Origin: an uncultured Mollicutes bacterium | Lineage (GTDB): Bacteria > Bacillota_I > Bacilli_A > Acholeplasmatales > Anaeroplasmataceae | DNA length: 19,188 nt | Assembly: GCA_900540705.1 (NCBI GenBank) | Contig: UQGR01000034.1 | Coordinates: forward strand, 1 to 19,188 | Reading direction: 5' to 3' | Shown here: piece by piece, positions 8,423-15,238 of the stretch | How the letters are laid out: each line of letters begins with the position of its first letter | How positions within the stretch are numbered: the first letter of the stretch is position 1 | The notes under the pieces: model-generated | Database searches by the model: none | Told to the model about the DNA's origin: nothing | The model's input: the letters and a program-made list of their open reading frames with translations, nothing else | Program-made: the position numbers and the translations under genes

Positions 8423-8782
8423 CTACCGAGGCGTTGATTTAGATTTTAAGATTAAAGGATAAATTCCAATTACCATTAAAATCCCTAATACAATAAGTAG
8501 AATTCCAACCCACAAAACTCCTCCAAACAAAAGCTTTGAAAATGTACAAATTCCTAATACGAAAAGGATACCTCCCATACACCCCAAAAGACAAACCATT
8601 GTATAGAAAAACTTTCGTCCATCCTTTGTTCTTGAGGTTTCAGAAGCAATAGTATCCTCTATACCATTTTCAGATTTTGAAGCATTTTCAATTATTTGGT
8701 CAGCCTTTTCATAGCCTTTTTCTTTGGTTTCTTCAAATCTTTCTTTATTTCGAAATTCTTCTTTGATTCCTAAATAAGACAT
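8423..8782 (-). CDS. Small membrane protein of unknown function
   Basis: I do not recognise this 119-residue protein. Residues 1-55 are highly charged and probably helical (many Glu and Lys, for example FRNKERFEETKEKGYEK), which suggests a cytoplasmic domain, possibly a coiled coil. Two hydrophobic segments follow at about 59-79 and 84-112, ending in a short basic tail (KSKSTPR). It is therefore likely a two-pass membrane protein with a cytosolic N-terminal domain. The ribosome binding site AAGGAGT lies 7-8 bases before ATG. It has its own promoter overlapping the end of the DegV gene and its own terminator, so it can be expressed alone. No catalytic motif is visible. Confidence 0.75.
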   Translation of the reverse strand: MSYLGIKEEFRNKERFEETKEKGYEKADQIIENASKSENGIEDTIASETSRTKDGRKFFYTMVCLLGCMGGILFVLGICTFSKLLFGGVLWVGILLIVLGILMVIGIYPLILKSKSTPR

Positions 8783-8816
8783 CTATTCCACTCCTTACCA
8801 CGCTAAAGTATATAAT

Positions 8817-8845
8817 ATTATAGCATATATTAAATTATTTTGCAA
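8817..8845 (-). promoter_or_regulatory. Sigma-A promoter for the 119-residue membrane protein
   Basis: On the - strand: TTGCAA (8845-8840), a 17-base spacer ending in TGC, and TATAAT (8822-8817), a consensus -10 with TG extension. The -35 box lies within the last codons of the DegV gene. Transcription would start about 25-30 bases before the ATG at 8782. Confidence 0.75.
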
Positions 8846-9701
8846 AGTGGCAAATAGCTAGCATACCAGGACCCGTATGAGCTCCAATAATTGGACATAA
8901 AGTTGCCTGTTTAATCTTTAAGTCTGGATAAGCTTGCTTCACTAAAGATGCTAAAGAATCAGATAAATCCTTACAATTTGCATCGCATAAATAGATTGTA
9001 TTCCCTAATGCAGGATCAAAGCTATTTTTAAAAAAGTCAAACAAAGCATTTACTGCTGCCTTATTTCCATGTTTCTTAGCGATAGTAGTTAGCTTGCCAT
9101 TATCATCAATTCTTAAAATAGGTTTAATGTTAAGCATAGAACCAACAAAAGCAGTTGTACTGCTAACTCTGCCTCCACGCTTTAAATAATTCAAATCTTG
9201 AACTAAAAACCAACAACGTGTATGAGACACCAATTTCTCTATATCCGCTTTATTATCTTCAATGCTCATACCCTTTCTTTGATTTTCTAAGGCACGCTCA
9301 ATTAAGACTCCCATTCCCCCAGTAGCTGATAAAGAGTCAATTGGATATACGTCTAAGTCTGGATACTTTTCTTTTAAAGCTTCCTTTGCTAAGCAAGCAG
9401 CGCTATAGGTAGAAGATAATCCACTAGATAAACATAAATAAAGAACAGAACATCCATCCTTTAAAAATGGTTCAAAATATTCTTCATACATAAATGGCGT
9501 AATTTGAGAAGTTCTTGTTAAATCACCTTTTCTCTGACCATCATAAAACTTTTTCATGATTTCCTCAGGCTCACGACCATAAGAGGTACGCATTTCTTCT
9601 CCTAAAGAATATTGCATTGGAATAAATTTTAATCCATATTCATCAACTGATGCCTGCAAAATATCTCCTGAGACATCCATTACTACTACATACTTATTCA
9701 T
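8835..9701 (-). CDS. DegV family fatty-acid-binding protein
   Basis: A 288-residue cytosolic protein of the DegV (FakB-like) family, which bind a fatty acid and present it to a kinase (FakA) in Gram-positive bacteria. Visible family marks are TSQ at 64-66 in TRTSQITP, SSGLSSTYS (92-100), the IDSLSATGG stretch after the first subdomain, GGRVSSTTAFVG in the middle, and the C-terminal GAHTGPGML (273-281). Length is normal for the family. The ribosome binding site AGGAGAAGG is well placed before ATG 9701. It lies 114 bases downstream of murD on the same strand. Read-through from that operon is possible, although a candidate promoter sits in the gap. No FakA-like kinase is in the window, so the partner is unknown. 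Confidence 0.92.
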   Translation of the reverse strand: MNKYVVVMDVSGDILQASVDEYGLKFIPMQYSLGEEMRTSYGREPEEIMKKFYDGQRKGDLTRTSQITPFMYEEYFEPFLKDGCSVLYLCLSSGLSSTYSAACLAKEALKEKYPDLDVYPIDSLSATGGMGVLIERALENQRKGMSIEDNKADIEKLVSHTRCWFLVQDLNYLKRGGRVSSTTAFVGSMLNIKPILRIDDNGKLTTIAKKHGNKAAVNALFDFFKNSFDPALGNTIYLCDANCKDLSDSLASLVKQAYPDLKIKQATLCPIIGAHTGPGMLAICHFAK

Positions 9702-9754
9702 ACTTAACCTTCTCCTGTGATTTCTTCACCATAAATTATGTCAATTTCTTACAT

Positions 9755-9783
9755 ATTTTATACTATTATAACTTTTTTTTCAA
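9755..9783 (-). promoter_or_regulatory. Candidate promoter for the DegV gene
   Basis: On the - strand: TTGAAA (9783-9778), a 17-base spacer, and TAAAAT (9760-9755). The region is so AT-rich that other -10-like hexamers (TATAAT at 9770-9765) lie close by without a matching -35, so the exact boxes are uncertain. Confidence 0.4.
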
Positions 9784-9815
9784 TATGTTTTTTTAAAATC
9801 ACTTAGGATTCAGTT

Positions 9816-11045
9816 TTATTCTTCTAAAAAACTGTTGGCTAATTCTGTAAAATATTTTCCTCGTTCATTGTAGTTTTTGAAACCATCAAAGCTAGCAAAC
9901 ATAGGAGAAAAAAGAATAACTTCTCCTTTTCGATCCAAATAAGCTTTACGGAATGCATCATCTAAACTTTCAAAAGTACTACACTCCACATTATTCTTTT
10001 GCATAAAATTATGAATTTTATCCTTGGTCTGCCCATAGGCATATACTCTTTTTATTTTAGGGAGATATTCCACTAAACAGTTTAAATTTTCTTTACGATC
10101 ATATCCACCACATACTAATTCTACTTCATTAAAGCATTTTATAGCTGCAATTGTAGAATAAGGATTCGTACTTTTAGCGTCATTATAAATAAAATCATTT
10201 ATTTTAGTAAGCCGATATTCTATTTCTTTAAATTCTTTCAGTTGTCTTTGAATGATTTTTGGAGTTATTTTATCTACAAGCATACTGACACTGATAGCAG
10301 CTAAAGTATCTATAAGAAAAAATTCCTTTTGTTTTAAATTTTCATCTAGTCTTAGAATTCTTTTCCCCTGATAATAAATTACCCCATGATCGATATAGCA
10401 TCTTGCTAAAACCGATTCATTTGAGAAGGTAATCTTTTTAGCTAAGGCCTCAGAAACCAATTCCTTGATAATCGGGTCAGTATAATTATAAACCATATAA
10501 TGATTCGAGCTTTGATTTAAAAAGATATTTGCTTTTGCTTCAACATAATTTCGAAAACTTTGATGATGATCTAAATGACAAGGATGAACATTTAAAATTA
10601 AACTGATATTTAAATCAATTTTTGCAGCCTCTAGCTGAAAGCTTGATAATTCTACTACAAAAATATCTGCATCCTCATGTTCTGCTAAAGCCTTACAAAC
10701 ACTATACCCGATATTGCCACAGGCTATGGCTTTATACTTGGCAGAAAGAATTTTCGTAATTAGAGAAACAGTGGTTGTTTTGCCGTTACTACCAGTTACT
10801 CCTATATAAAACTTCTTCCTAAGCTCCATAGCAAGTTCAATATCTGTAAGAACTCTAATTTTTTTCTCCAAAAACTCCTGTATCAATTCATGATTCATAG
10901 GAATTCCTGGAGCTTTAACTACAAAGGAATAATCACAATTCTTTACTTCATCTGGATTTAAATACTCATATTCTATTTTATCTTTATCTAAGAGCATAGC
11001 CACTCCATCATTAGCCACACCTTTTCCTAACACTAATAGTTTCAC
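9816..11045 (-). CDS. murD: UDP-N-acetylmuramoylalanine--D-glutamate ligase (short, divergent MurD)
   Basis: This Mur ligase adds D-glutamate to UDP-MurNAc-L-Ala in the cytoplasm. Numbering from a GTG at 11054 (412 codons): ATP loop GVTGSNGKTTT (85-95), GNIG, ELSSFQLE (135-142), NVHPCHLDHH (155-164), the carbamylated-Lys region EAKANIF, NDAKSTNP (291-298), CGGYDRKEN and, near the end, FSPMFASFDGFKNYNERG. GTG 11045 is preferred as start: AAGGAG lies 8 bases ahead and the protein then begins with the usual KLLVLGKG; it has 409 residues against about 450 in most MurD. Several consensus positions differ: Cys in place of Asp in NxxxDHLDxH, Phe-Leu-Ile-Asp where HNxxN is usual, and Tyr before Arg where HR is usual. 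It lies in an operon with a Veg-like protein and a hydrolase, not in a division cluster. The MurD call is firm; being the only MurD is not shown. Confidence 0.88.
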   Translation of the reverse strand: MKLLVLGKGVANDGVAMLLDKDKIEYEYLNPDEVKNCDYSFVVKAPGIPMNHELIQEFLEKKIRVLTDIELAMELRKKFYIGVTGSNGKTTTVSLITKILSAKYKAIACGNIGYSVCKALAEHEDADIFVVELSSFQLEAAKIDLNISLILNVHPCHLDHHQSFRNYVEAKANIFLNQSSNHYMVYNYTDPIIKELVSEALAKKITFSNESVLARCYIDHGVIYYQGKRILRLDENLKQKEFFLIDTLAAISVSMLVDKITPKIIQRQLKEFKEIEYRLTKINDFIYNDAKSTNPYSTIAAIKCFNEVELVCGGYDRKENLNCLVEYLPKIKRVYAYGQTKDKIHNFMQKNNVECSTFESLDDAFRKAYLDRKGEVILFSPMFASFDGFKNYNERGKYFTELANSFLEE

Positions 11046-11048
11046 CTG

Positions 11049-11088
11049 AATCACTCCTTATTTATATCTTACTTATATAAGAGTGATT
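11049..11088 (-). promoter_or_regulatory. murD: Hairpin enclosing the murD ribosome binding site
   Basis: AATCACTC (11049-11056) and GAGTGATT (11081-11088) form a perfect 8-bp stem, extended by imperfect AT pairing toward the loop (CTTATATA with TATAAATAAG). In the mRNA the murD Shine-Dalgarno sequence AAGGAG (11059-11054) lies inside the 3' arm. No U-run follows, so this is not a terminator; it fits a translational control hairpin. The regulator, if any, is unknown. Confidence 0.5.
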
Positions 11089-11101
11089 TTATGAATTAGA
11101 T

Positions 11102-13090
11102 TTAAATTTTATACCTTGTTAGAAGCAAATTGCCCTTTATTTCCTCATTCCATAGTCCTTCATTGGCAAAAGGAATACTCCGTTTCGCTTGACCATCATA
11201 GGCATCTGCCAGCATAAAATAAATGTCGTATTCTCCTTCTGGTAATTTACTTTTGTCAACGAATAGGTTTAAATGGTCTAAATCTACATTTTCAAATGTA
11301 TAAGATATGGCTTTTTCTGTCCCCTTAAATACCAAATAAGCATTCTTACTCCGAAGAAGATTACCAAAGCCTTTATTCTTCAGTTGAATATGAAGTCCTA
11401 CTTTGGAAGAAGTGGTTGAAATTCTCATTTGTTGAAGCACCAGCCGATACCCTAAATGATTTTTAATGTAGGTATATTCGCTGGAATTTCTATATAGTTC
11501 TTCTGGACCAGTATACATAGTATCTCTCCAGCGCTGGATGACTTGATCATTCCAAAGATTATTTAAATAGCTTAGTTTTAAATCATACATTTCAGAAACC
11601 GCTGAGTTTAGCTGATTAAAGCTACTAGATGGCACAGTCACTTCTCCACCATAAGGAAGAAAGTCGTTTAGCTTTGAAAGCCAAGCAACTTCTGCTGCCC
11701 TATCATCATAGGTACCCAAATCTGTAGAAGACCCTAAATATCCATCATTATAGACGCCAAGACGATTATTCTCTACTACAAAACTATCCAATGTTTTTAA
11801 GGTATATCCATAATAGGAATAGACAAACTTAGGTCTTCTTAACAAAACTTTCATTGAATCAGGAGTGGCCGCCAAATACTCAGGTATCAAAGCATTATAG
11901 GTTTCTTGATTGGCAATGGTACTAGAATGCATTTCTCCCCAAGGCCCAATTAGCCCAAACTCTACTGCCGTAATCATCTTTTCATATGTGAAAAAGAGTT
12001 GCCGTAAAGCCTGAATATGGCGTTTCATTTGTTCTAAGGAAGGCTCACAATTTTTATTTCCATTAAATCCAGTATCATAGGCAAAACGAAGAATGACACT
12101 TACTGAAGCAGCATCCATTTTGGAAAATTCTTTCGTAAGTGCTGCAAGCATTTGATTTGTAAAATCGATATCTGAATTGCCATTCACCTTACCACTAAAT
12201 TCAGAAATATCAATTCTAAGATGCAATAACGCATTATACTTTAAATACGCTGAAGAAATCGTAGTTGTTCCTTCCTTATTACATTTTAAATAAACAGGTG
12301 TATAAAATCCGCAATCCGGACTATTATATTCCTGAATATCTTCTTTATAAAAATAAGTTTGTCCTGCAAAAATATTTTCTTTAATTATGTTAACTGTATG
12401 ATTTCTTTGAACTTCTTCTGTTATTTTTGGAGTTCCATCTCCTGCTTGAAGACCATAACTTCCAAAATAGGAATGACAGCCTCCTTCAATGACAAATTCC
12501 TTAAAATTTTGTGGTAAATTTTTCCTAGATTCCTCATATTTTTCTTTATTTAAAACGCCATCCTGATCTCCATAGATAGAGATTACATTTAATTCTGAAA
12601 AAGAAAGATCCTTTGATGCATAGGCTGCAAGTAGTATAAGTCCCTCATATTGATCTATATGGTCTGCTAAATAATTTGCCGCCATTGCTCCTCCCAAGGA
12701 ATGCCCCGCCAAATACCAAGAGATTTCAGGGAATTTTTCCCTTATGCCATCTGCAGCACTCGGCTTTAAAACGGCTAAATGAAAAGGCATTTCACATAGA
12801 ATGCATAAAATGCCTTCTTCAGCAAGCTCTCGTAACAACGGCGCATAGGCTAAAGCTTCTACCTTGCCACCAGGATAAAAAATAATACCAGTCTCATACG
12901 TTTCTGGAAGGAAAACATAGATATCTCCATCCTTGTAAATTGTAACGGATTCACTGCTGACAGTCTGCTCCTTAGCATGGTTCGTAGCATGATAATAATC
13001 ATTCAAATAGACACTAAGTCCAATTCCTACACTTAACAGAATTATCAGTACAATTCCTAATATAATCCATAGCTTACGATGTTTTTTCAA
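11102..13090 (-). CDS. Membrane-anchored alpha/beta hydrolase fused to a DUF4874/DUF4832-like region
   Basis: 662 residues. A membrane helix at about 8-29 after a basic start (KKHRK) anchors the protein with its bulk outside. Residues about 45-245 are an alpha/beta hydrolase: FYPGGKVEALAYAPLL, the nucleophile elbow GHSLGG with Ser131, an acidic residue in GDQDG (Asp177) and GGCHSYFGSYG with His206, a complete candidate triad. From about 255 a second module begins with NSPDCGFYTPV, resembling the NPxRGFY start of DUF4874. It continues with LLHLRIDISEFSG, SVILRFAYD, and VEFGLIGPWGEMHSS (Glu377, Glu386), a TIM-barrel-like, glycosidase-like region. The last part (about 540-650) looks like the beta-sandwich of DUF4832. 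A role in surface polysaccharide or glycan processing is inference. The start is TTG, with GGAGGG 6 bases ahead. It lies 24 bases after the Veg-like gene. Confidence 0.82.
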   Translation of the reverse strand: MKKHRKLWIILGIVLIILLSVGIGLSVYLNDYYHATNHAKEQTVSSESVTIYKDGDIYVFLPETYETGIIFYPGGKVEALAYAPLLRELAEEGILCILCEMPFHLAVLKPSAADGIREKFPEISWYLAGHSLGGAMAANYLADHIDQYEGLILLAAYASKDLSFSELNVISIYGDQDGVLNKEKYEESRKNLPQNFKEFVIEGGCHSYFGSYGLQAGDGTPKITEEVQRNHTVNIIKENIFAGQTYFYKEDIQEYNSPDCGFYTPVYLKCNKEGTTTISSAYLKYNALLHLRIDISEFSGKVNGNSDIDFTNQMLAALTKEFSKMDAASVSVILRFAYDTGFNGNKNCEPSLEQMKRHIQALRQLFFTYEKMITAVEFGLIGPWGEMHSSTIANQETYNALIPEYLAATPDSMKVLLRRPKFVYSYYGYTLKTLDSFVVENNRLGVYNDGYLGSSTDLGTYDDRAAEVAWLSKLNDFLPYGGEVTVPSSSFNQLNSAVSEMYDLKLSYLNNLWNDQVIQRWRDTMYTGPEELYRNSSEYTYIKNHLGYRLVLQQMRISTTSSKVGLHIQLKNKGFGNLLRSKNAYLVFKGTEKAISYTFENVDLDHLNLFVDKSKLPEGEYDIYFMLADAYDGQAKRSIPFANEGLWNEEIKGNLLLTRYKI

Positions 13091-13114
13091 AACTATCCCT
13101 CCAAGCCCCTATTC

Positions 13115-13357
13115 TTATAACAATTCCTTAATTTCTACGCTTCCTGTCAATAGATCACAATATTGTATTGTGAATTTTTCCAAATAGGAATTCACCATAG
13201 ATTCTACACATAAAAAATTAGAATAGACTCCTATAATTTGAGAGGGAGCCTCTACAATTCGTTTTCTCTTATTTAGGATAGATACATGTATTTGTGAATG
13301 ATTTTTTCTAACATCCTCTATTTTTTTCTTTAAATCTGCATATTGTTCCAGTTTCAT
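13115..13357 (-). CDS. Veg-like small protein
   Basis: An 80-residue protein that resembles Veg of Bacillus subtilis, a small beta-barrel protein linked to biofilm gene expression. The C-terminal half fits the family pattern: IIGVYSNFLCVE, then FTIQYCDLLTGSVEI, matching Veg's 'GxLxETYPSVFVV' and 'SYSYADVLTxxVEL'. The N-terminal LEQYADLKKKIEDVR parallels Veg's 'LxxIKxxLD' helix. The frame is open to a TTG at 13381, but ATG 13357 with GGAG six bases ahead is the best start; ATG 13369 has no such site. In Veg the middle is usually rich in Gly and Arg (GGRRK); here it is ILNKRKRIVE, so the protein is divergent. It is the first gene of the unit that includes the hydrolase fusion and murD. Confidence 0.72.
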   Translation of the reverse strand: MKLEQYADLKKKIEDVRKNHSQIHVSILNKRKRIVEAPSQIIGVYSNFLCVESMVNSYLEKFTIQYCDLLTGSVEIKELL

Positions 13358-13390
13358 TTTATTCTCCATTTTTTCTTTCAATTTAAATGT

Positions 13391-13420
13391 ATTATATCAT
13401 TTTTTAAGTTTTAATGTAAG
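13391..13420 (-). promoter_or_regulatory. Promoter of the veg-like/hydrolase/murD unit
   Basis: On the - strand: CTTACA (13420-13415), an 18-base spacer ending in TGA, and TATAAT (13396-13391), a consensus extended -10. It lies directly downstream of the cysK terminator, so the unit begins a new transcript. Confidence 0.65.
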
Positions 13421-13451
13421 AAAAAAAGCCCTTTTTGTTTTCAAAAAAGGC
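13421..13451 (-). terminator. Rho-independent terminator after cysK
   Basis: Stem GCCCTTTTTG (13428-13437) with CAAAAAAGGC (13442-13451), 10 positions with one mismatch, and a 4-base loop. On the - strand it is followed by seven T (complement of 13421-13427). It lies 14 bases beyond the cysK stop. Confidence 0.85.
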
Positions 13452-13464
13452 GGTTAACTCCTCA

Positions 13465-14385
13465 TTAAAATAGTTTTGTAGACAGATAACGGTCTCCAGA
13501 ATCAGGAAGCAGCACGCAAATATTCTTTGTAGCATTTTGAGGTTCCTTGGCAACAAGCATGGCAGCATATAAGGCGGCTCCAGAAGAAATTCCAACAGAT
13601 ATTCCTTCGGTCTGCATGAACAACTTTGCCATCGCAATAGCATCTTCATCAGAAACGGCAATCACTTTATCATAACAGGTGGTATCTAAAATTTCCGGAA
13701 TAAATCCAGCTCCTATTCCCTGGATGGCATGACTTCCCTTGTACCCTTTGGATAAAACAGGAGAATTTAAAGGCTCAACAGCTATAACTTGAATTGTTGG
13801 ATTTTTTTCTTTTAAATATTTACCAACGCCACTAATCGTACCACCTGTTCCGACACCTGCCACAAAAAAATCCACATTGTTCTTCATATCCTCCCATATC
13901 TCTGGACCTGTAGTCAAATAATGGGCAGTTGGATTATCAAAATTAATAAACTGCCCTAGAATAAAGGCATTTGGTATTTCTTTTGCTAGCAGTTCTGCCT
14001 TTTCTACTGCTCCCTGCATCCCCTTAGAGCCCTCCGTTAGTACAACCTCTGCTCCATAGCCTTTGATAAGTTTTTGTCTTTCGACTGACATCGTTTCTGG
14101 CATGGTTATCATGACCTTAAGGCCTAATGCCTTGCCAATCGCTGCCAACCCAATCCCCGTATTTCCACTAGTTGGTTCAATCAATACAGAATCCTGTTTT
14201 AGTATTCCTTTTTTTAGAGCTTGCAAAATCATATTTTTGGCTACACGGTCCTTTACAGAACCTGTAGGGTTTAAATATTCTAATTTTACATATAATGGTT
14301 TCTCAAGACCAACGCACCTAGCATATCGACTCGCTTTTAATATAGGAGTATTTCCAACCAGCTCCAATATAGAATCTACAATCAT
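13465..14385 (-). CDS. cysK: O-acetylserine sulfhydrylase (cysteine synthase A)
   Basis: This cytoplasmic PLP enzyme makes cysteine from O-acetylserine and sulfide. The 306-residue length is standard. Lys45 in NPTGSVKDR binds PLP; PTSGNTG (71-77) is the substrate loop; GVGTGGT (177-183) holds the PLP phosphate; GIGAGFIP (223-230) and SSGA (267-270) complete the site. ATG 14385 has AGGAGG 7 bases ahead. The stop codon TAG of mntP is part of that same TAGGAGG, so the two genes are 12 bases apart and surely cotranscribed. Regulation should follow the Mn2+ riboswitch upstream of mntP; no separate promoter or T-box leader is seen. No serine acetyltransferase is nearby. A cystathionine beta-synthase identity is unlikely given the short length and the CysK-like motifs. 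Confidence 0.95.
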   Translation of the reverse strand: MIVDSILELVGNTPILKASRYARCVGLEKPLYVKLEYLNPTGSVKDRVAKNMILQALKKGILKQDSVLIEPTSGNTGIGLAAIGKALGLKVMITMPETMSVERQKLIKGYGAEVVLTEGSKGMQGAVEKAELLAKEIPNAFILGQFINFDNPTAHYLTTGPEIWEDMKNNVDFFVAGVGTGGTISGVGKYLKEKNPTIQVIAVEPLNSPVLSKGYKGSHAIQGIGAGFIPEILDTTCYDKVIAVSDEDAIAMAKLFMQTEGISVGISSGAALYAAMLVAKEPQNATKNICVLLPDSGDRYLSTKLF

Positions 14386-14397
14386 TTTTCTTTCCTC

Positions 14398-14961
14398 CTA
14401 AAGAACGCCACTTAAACATATTTCAATTCCAATTAGAATTAAAATGATTCCACCTAAAATCTCAGATTTATTGCCAAGCTTTGTTCCAAATTTTTTACCA
14501 ATAAACACAGCAGCAATACAAATGATAAATGTAACTAACGCAATAATGCTTACACATAAAAGTGCATCCTCTAATTTGTAATTTGCAATCGTAAAGCCAA
14601 CTGACAAAGCGTCAATAGATGTAGCAAGTGCCTGAATGAAAAGATTGAGAACAGTAAGGCTTTTATCCTTTACTTCCTCCTTATTTCTAATTCCACCAAT
14701 TATCATATTTATACCAAGCAGGCTCAAAATTACCAGTGCAATCCAAGGAATAAATTTGTCTATCCATTCTAGGACAGCATGCCCTAAAAAGTATCCGATC
14801 AATGGCATTATCGCTTGAAATATCGCGAATAGGGCTGCAATAAAGAGGATTTTTCTTACTTTCATTTTGGGTTCTTTGAGTCCATTAGCCATCGATACAG
14901 CACAGGCATCCATAGCCAATCCAACTCCTAATAAAAAGCTTCTAAAATAAAATTCAAACAT
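14398..14961 (-). CDS. mntP: Manganese efflux pump MntP
   Basis: A small polytopic membrane protein that exports Mn2+. From ATG 14961 it has 187 residues, the usual length, with about six hydrophobic helices. It shows the two symmetric MntP motifs: GLAMDACAVSMANG near the N-terminus and LATSIDALSVGF in the second half, with membrane Asp residues needed for transport. ATG 14961 is chosen because AGGAGA lies 6 bases ahead; an in-frame ATG at 14979 has no ribosome binding site and sits at the end of the riboswitch terminator. The yybP-ykoY-type riboswitch upstream fits the function exactly. It overlaps nothing and is followed 12 bases later by cysK. Confidence 0.94.
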   Translation of the reverse strand: MFEFYFRSFLLGVGLAMDACAVSMANGLKEPKMKVRKILFIAALFAIFQAIMPLIGYFLGHAVLEWIDKFIPWIALVILSLLGINMIIGGIRNKEEVKDKSLTVLNLFIQALATSIDALSVGFTIANYKLEDALLCVSIIALVTFIICIAAVFIGKKFGTKLGNKSEILGGIILILIGIEICLSGVL

Positions 14962-14979
14962 CTCGTTTCTCCTGTTCAT

Positions 14980-15045
14980 AAGAAAAGACCTATGCCTTTT
15001 CTTAGTCTGTACAAAAAAGTGTACAACTAATTTTTAAGCATAAGT
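14980..15045 (-). terminator. mntP: Riboswitch-controlled terminator upstream of mntP
   Basis: In the RNA, ACUUAUGCUU (15045-15036) pairs over ten positions with AAGGCAUAGGU (14998-14988), with a few G-U pairs. An inner stem, UUAGUUGUACA with UGUACAGACUAA (15030-15002), lies within it. The U-rich CUUUUCUU (14987-14980) follows at once, as in an intrinsic terminator. Its 5' strand includes CUUAU, which is also the 3' strand of aptamer helix P1, so aptamer and terminator exclude each other. Mn2+ binding should allow read-through. Confidence 0.65.
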
Positions 15046-15120
15046 CTCGTTTTTTAAGATTGAACCTGGAGAATTCCAGTATGTAGGCCAACCACTATCT
15101 CTAGCAAACTACTCCCTTAT
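15038..15120 (-). ncRNA. yybP-ykoY (Mn2+) riboswitch aptamer
   Basis: On the - strand the leader reads AUAAG-GGAGUAG-UUU at the 5' side and AAAC-GAGA-CUUAU at the 3' side. This gives helix P1 (AUAAG/CUUAU), the conserved internal loop (GGAGUA opposite GAGA) and the next helix (GUUU/AAAC). It is the arrangement of known yybP-ykoY aptamers, where GGGGAGUAGC pairs toward GCAAGACCUU. The second arm keeps a conserved-looking ACAUAC before a CUGG/CCAG hairpin. It lies between a promoter and mntP, a classic target. The assignment is by motif and context; a covariance search (Rfam RF00080) would decide it. Confidence 0.78.
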
Positions 15121-15130
15121 TGATATCAAA

Positions 15131-15159
15131 ATTGTAGCATATCCCAACACATTTTACAA
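15131..15159 (-). promoter_or_regulatory. Promoter of the riboswitch-mntP-cysK transcript
   Basis: On the - strand: TTGTAA (15159-15154), a 17-base spacer ending in TGC, and TACAAT (15136-15131). Transcription would start around 15124, just before the P1 helix of the aptamer at 15120. Confidence 0.7.
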
Positions 15160-15208
15160 GTAGGAAAGAAAATTTAGGTTAAGTATAGAATAAAAATATA
15201 GTTCAGTG

Positions 15209-15214
15209 TATAAT
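15209..15214 (+). promoter_or_regulatory. -10 box for the DJ-1/yidD transcript
   Basis: A consensus TATAAT lies 24 bases before the DJ-1 start at 15239. No good -35 box is seen at 16-18 bases (the nearest, TAGAAT, is poor). The promoter is divergent from that of mntP, about 75 bases away. Confidence 0.5.
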
Positions 15215-15238
15215 ATAAGCAAACACTGGAGGTTGCTT

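Noticed and set aside
13404..13661. 85-codon - strand frame overlapping the cysK 3' end
   Set aside because: It is a different frame of the same strand within cysK and runs through the cysK terminator. The cysK frame has all catalytic motifs.
14980..15003. Stand-alone hairpin AAGAAAAG/CTTTTCTT as the mntP terminator
   Set aside because: It is an 8-bp AT-rich stem with no U-run after it. The longer stem that uses AAGGCAUAGGU and is followed by CUUUUCUU explains the same bases better.
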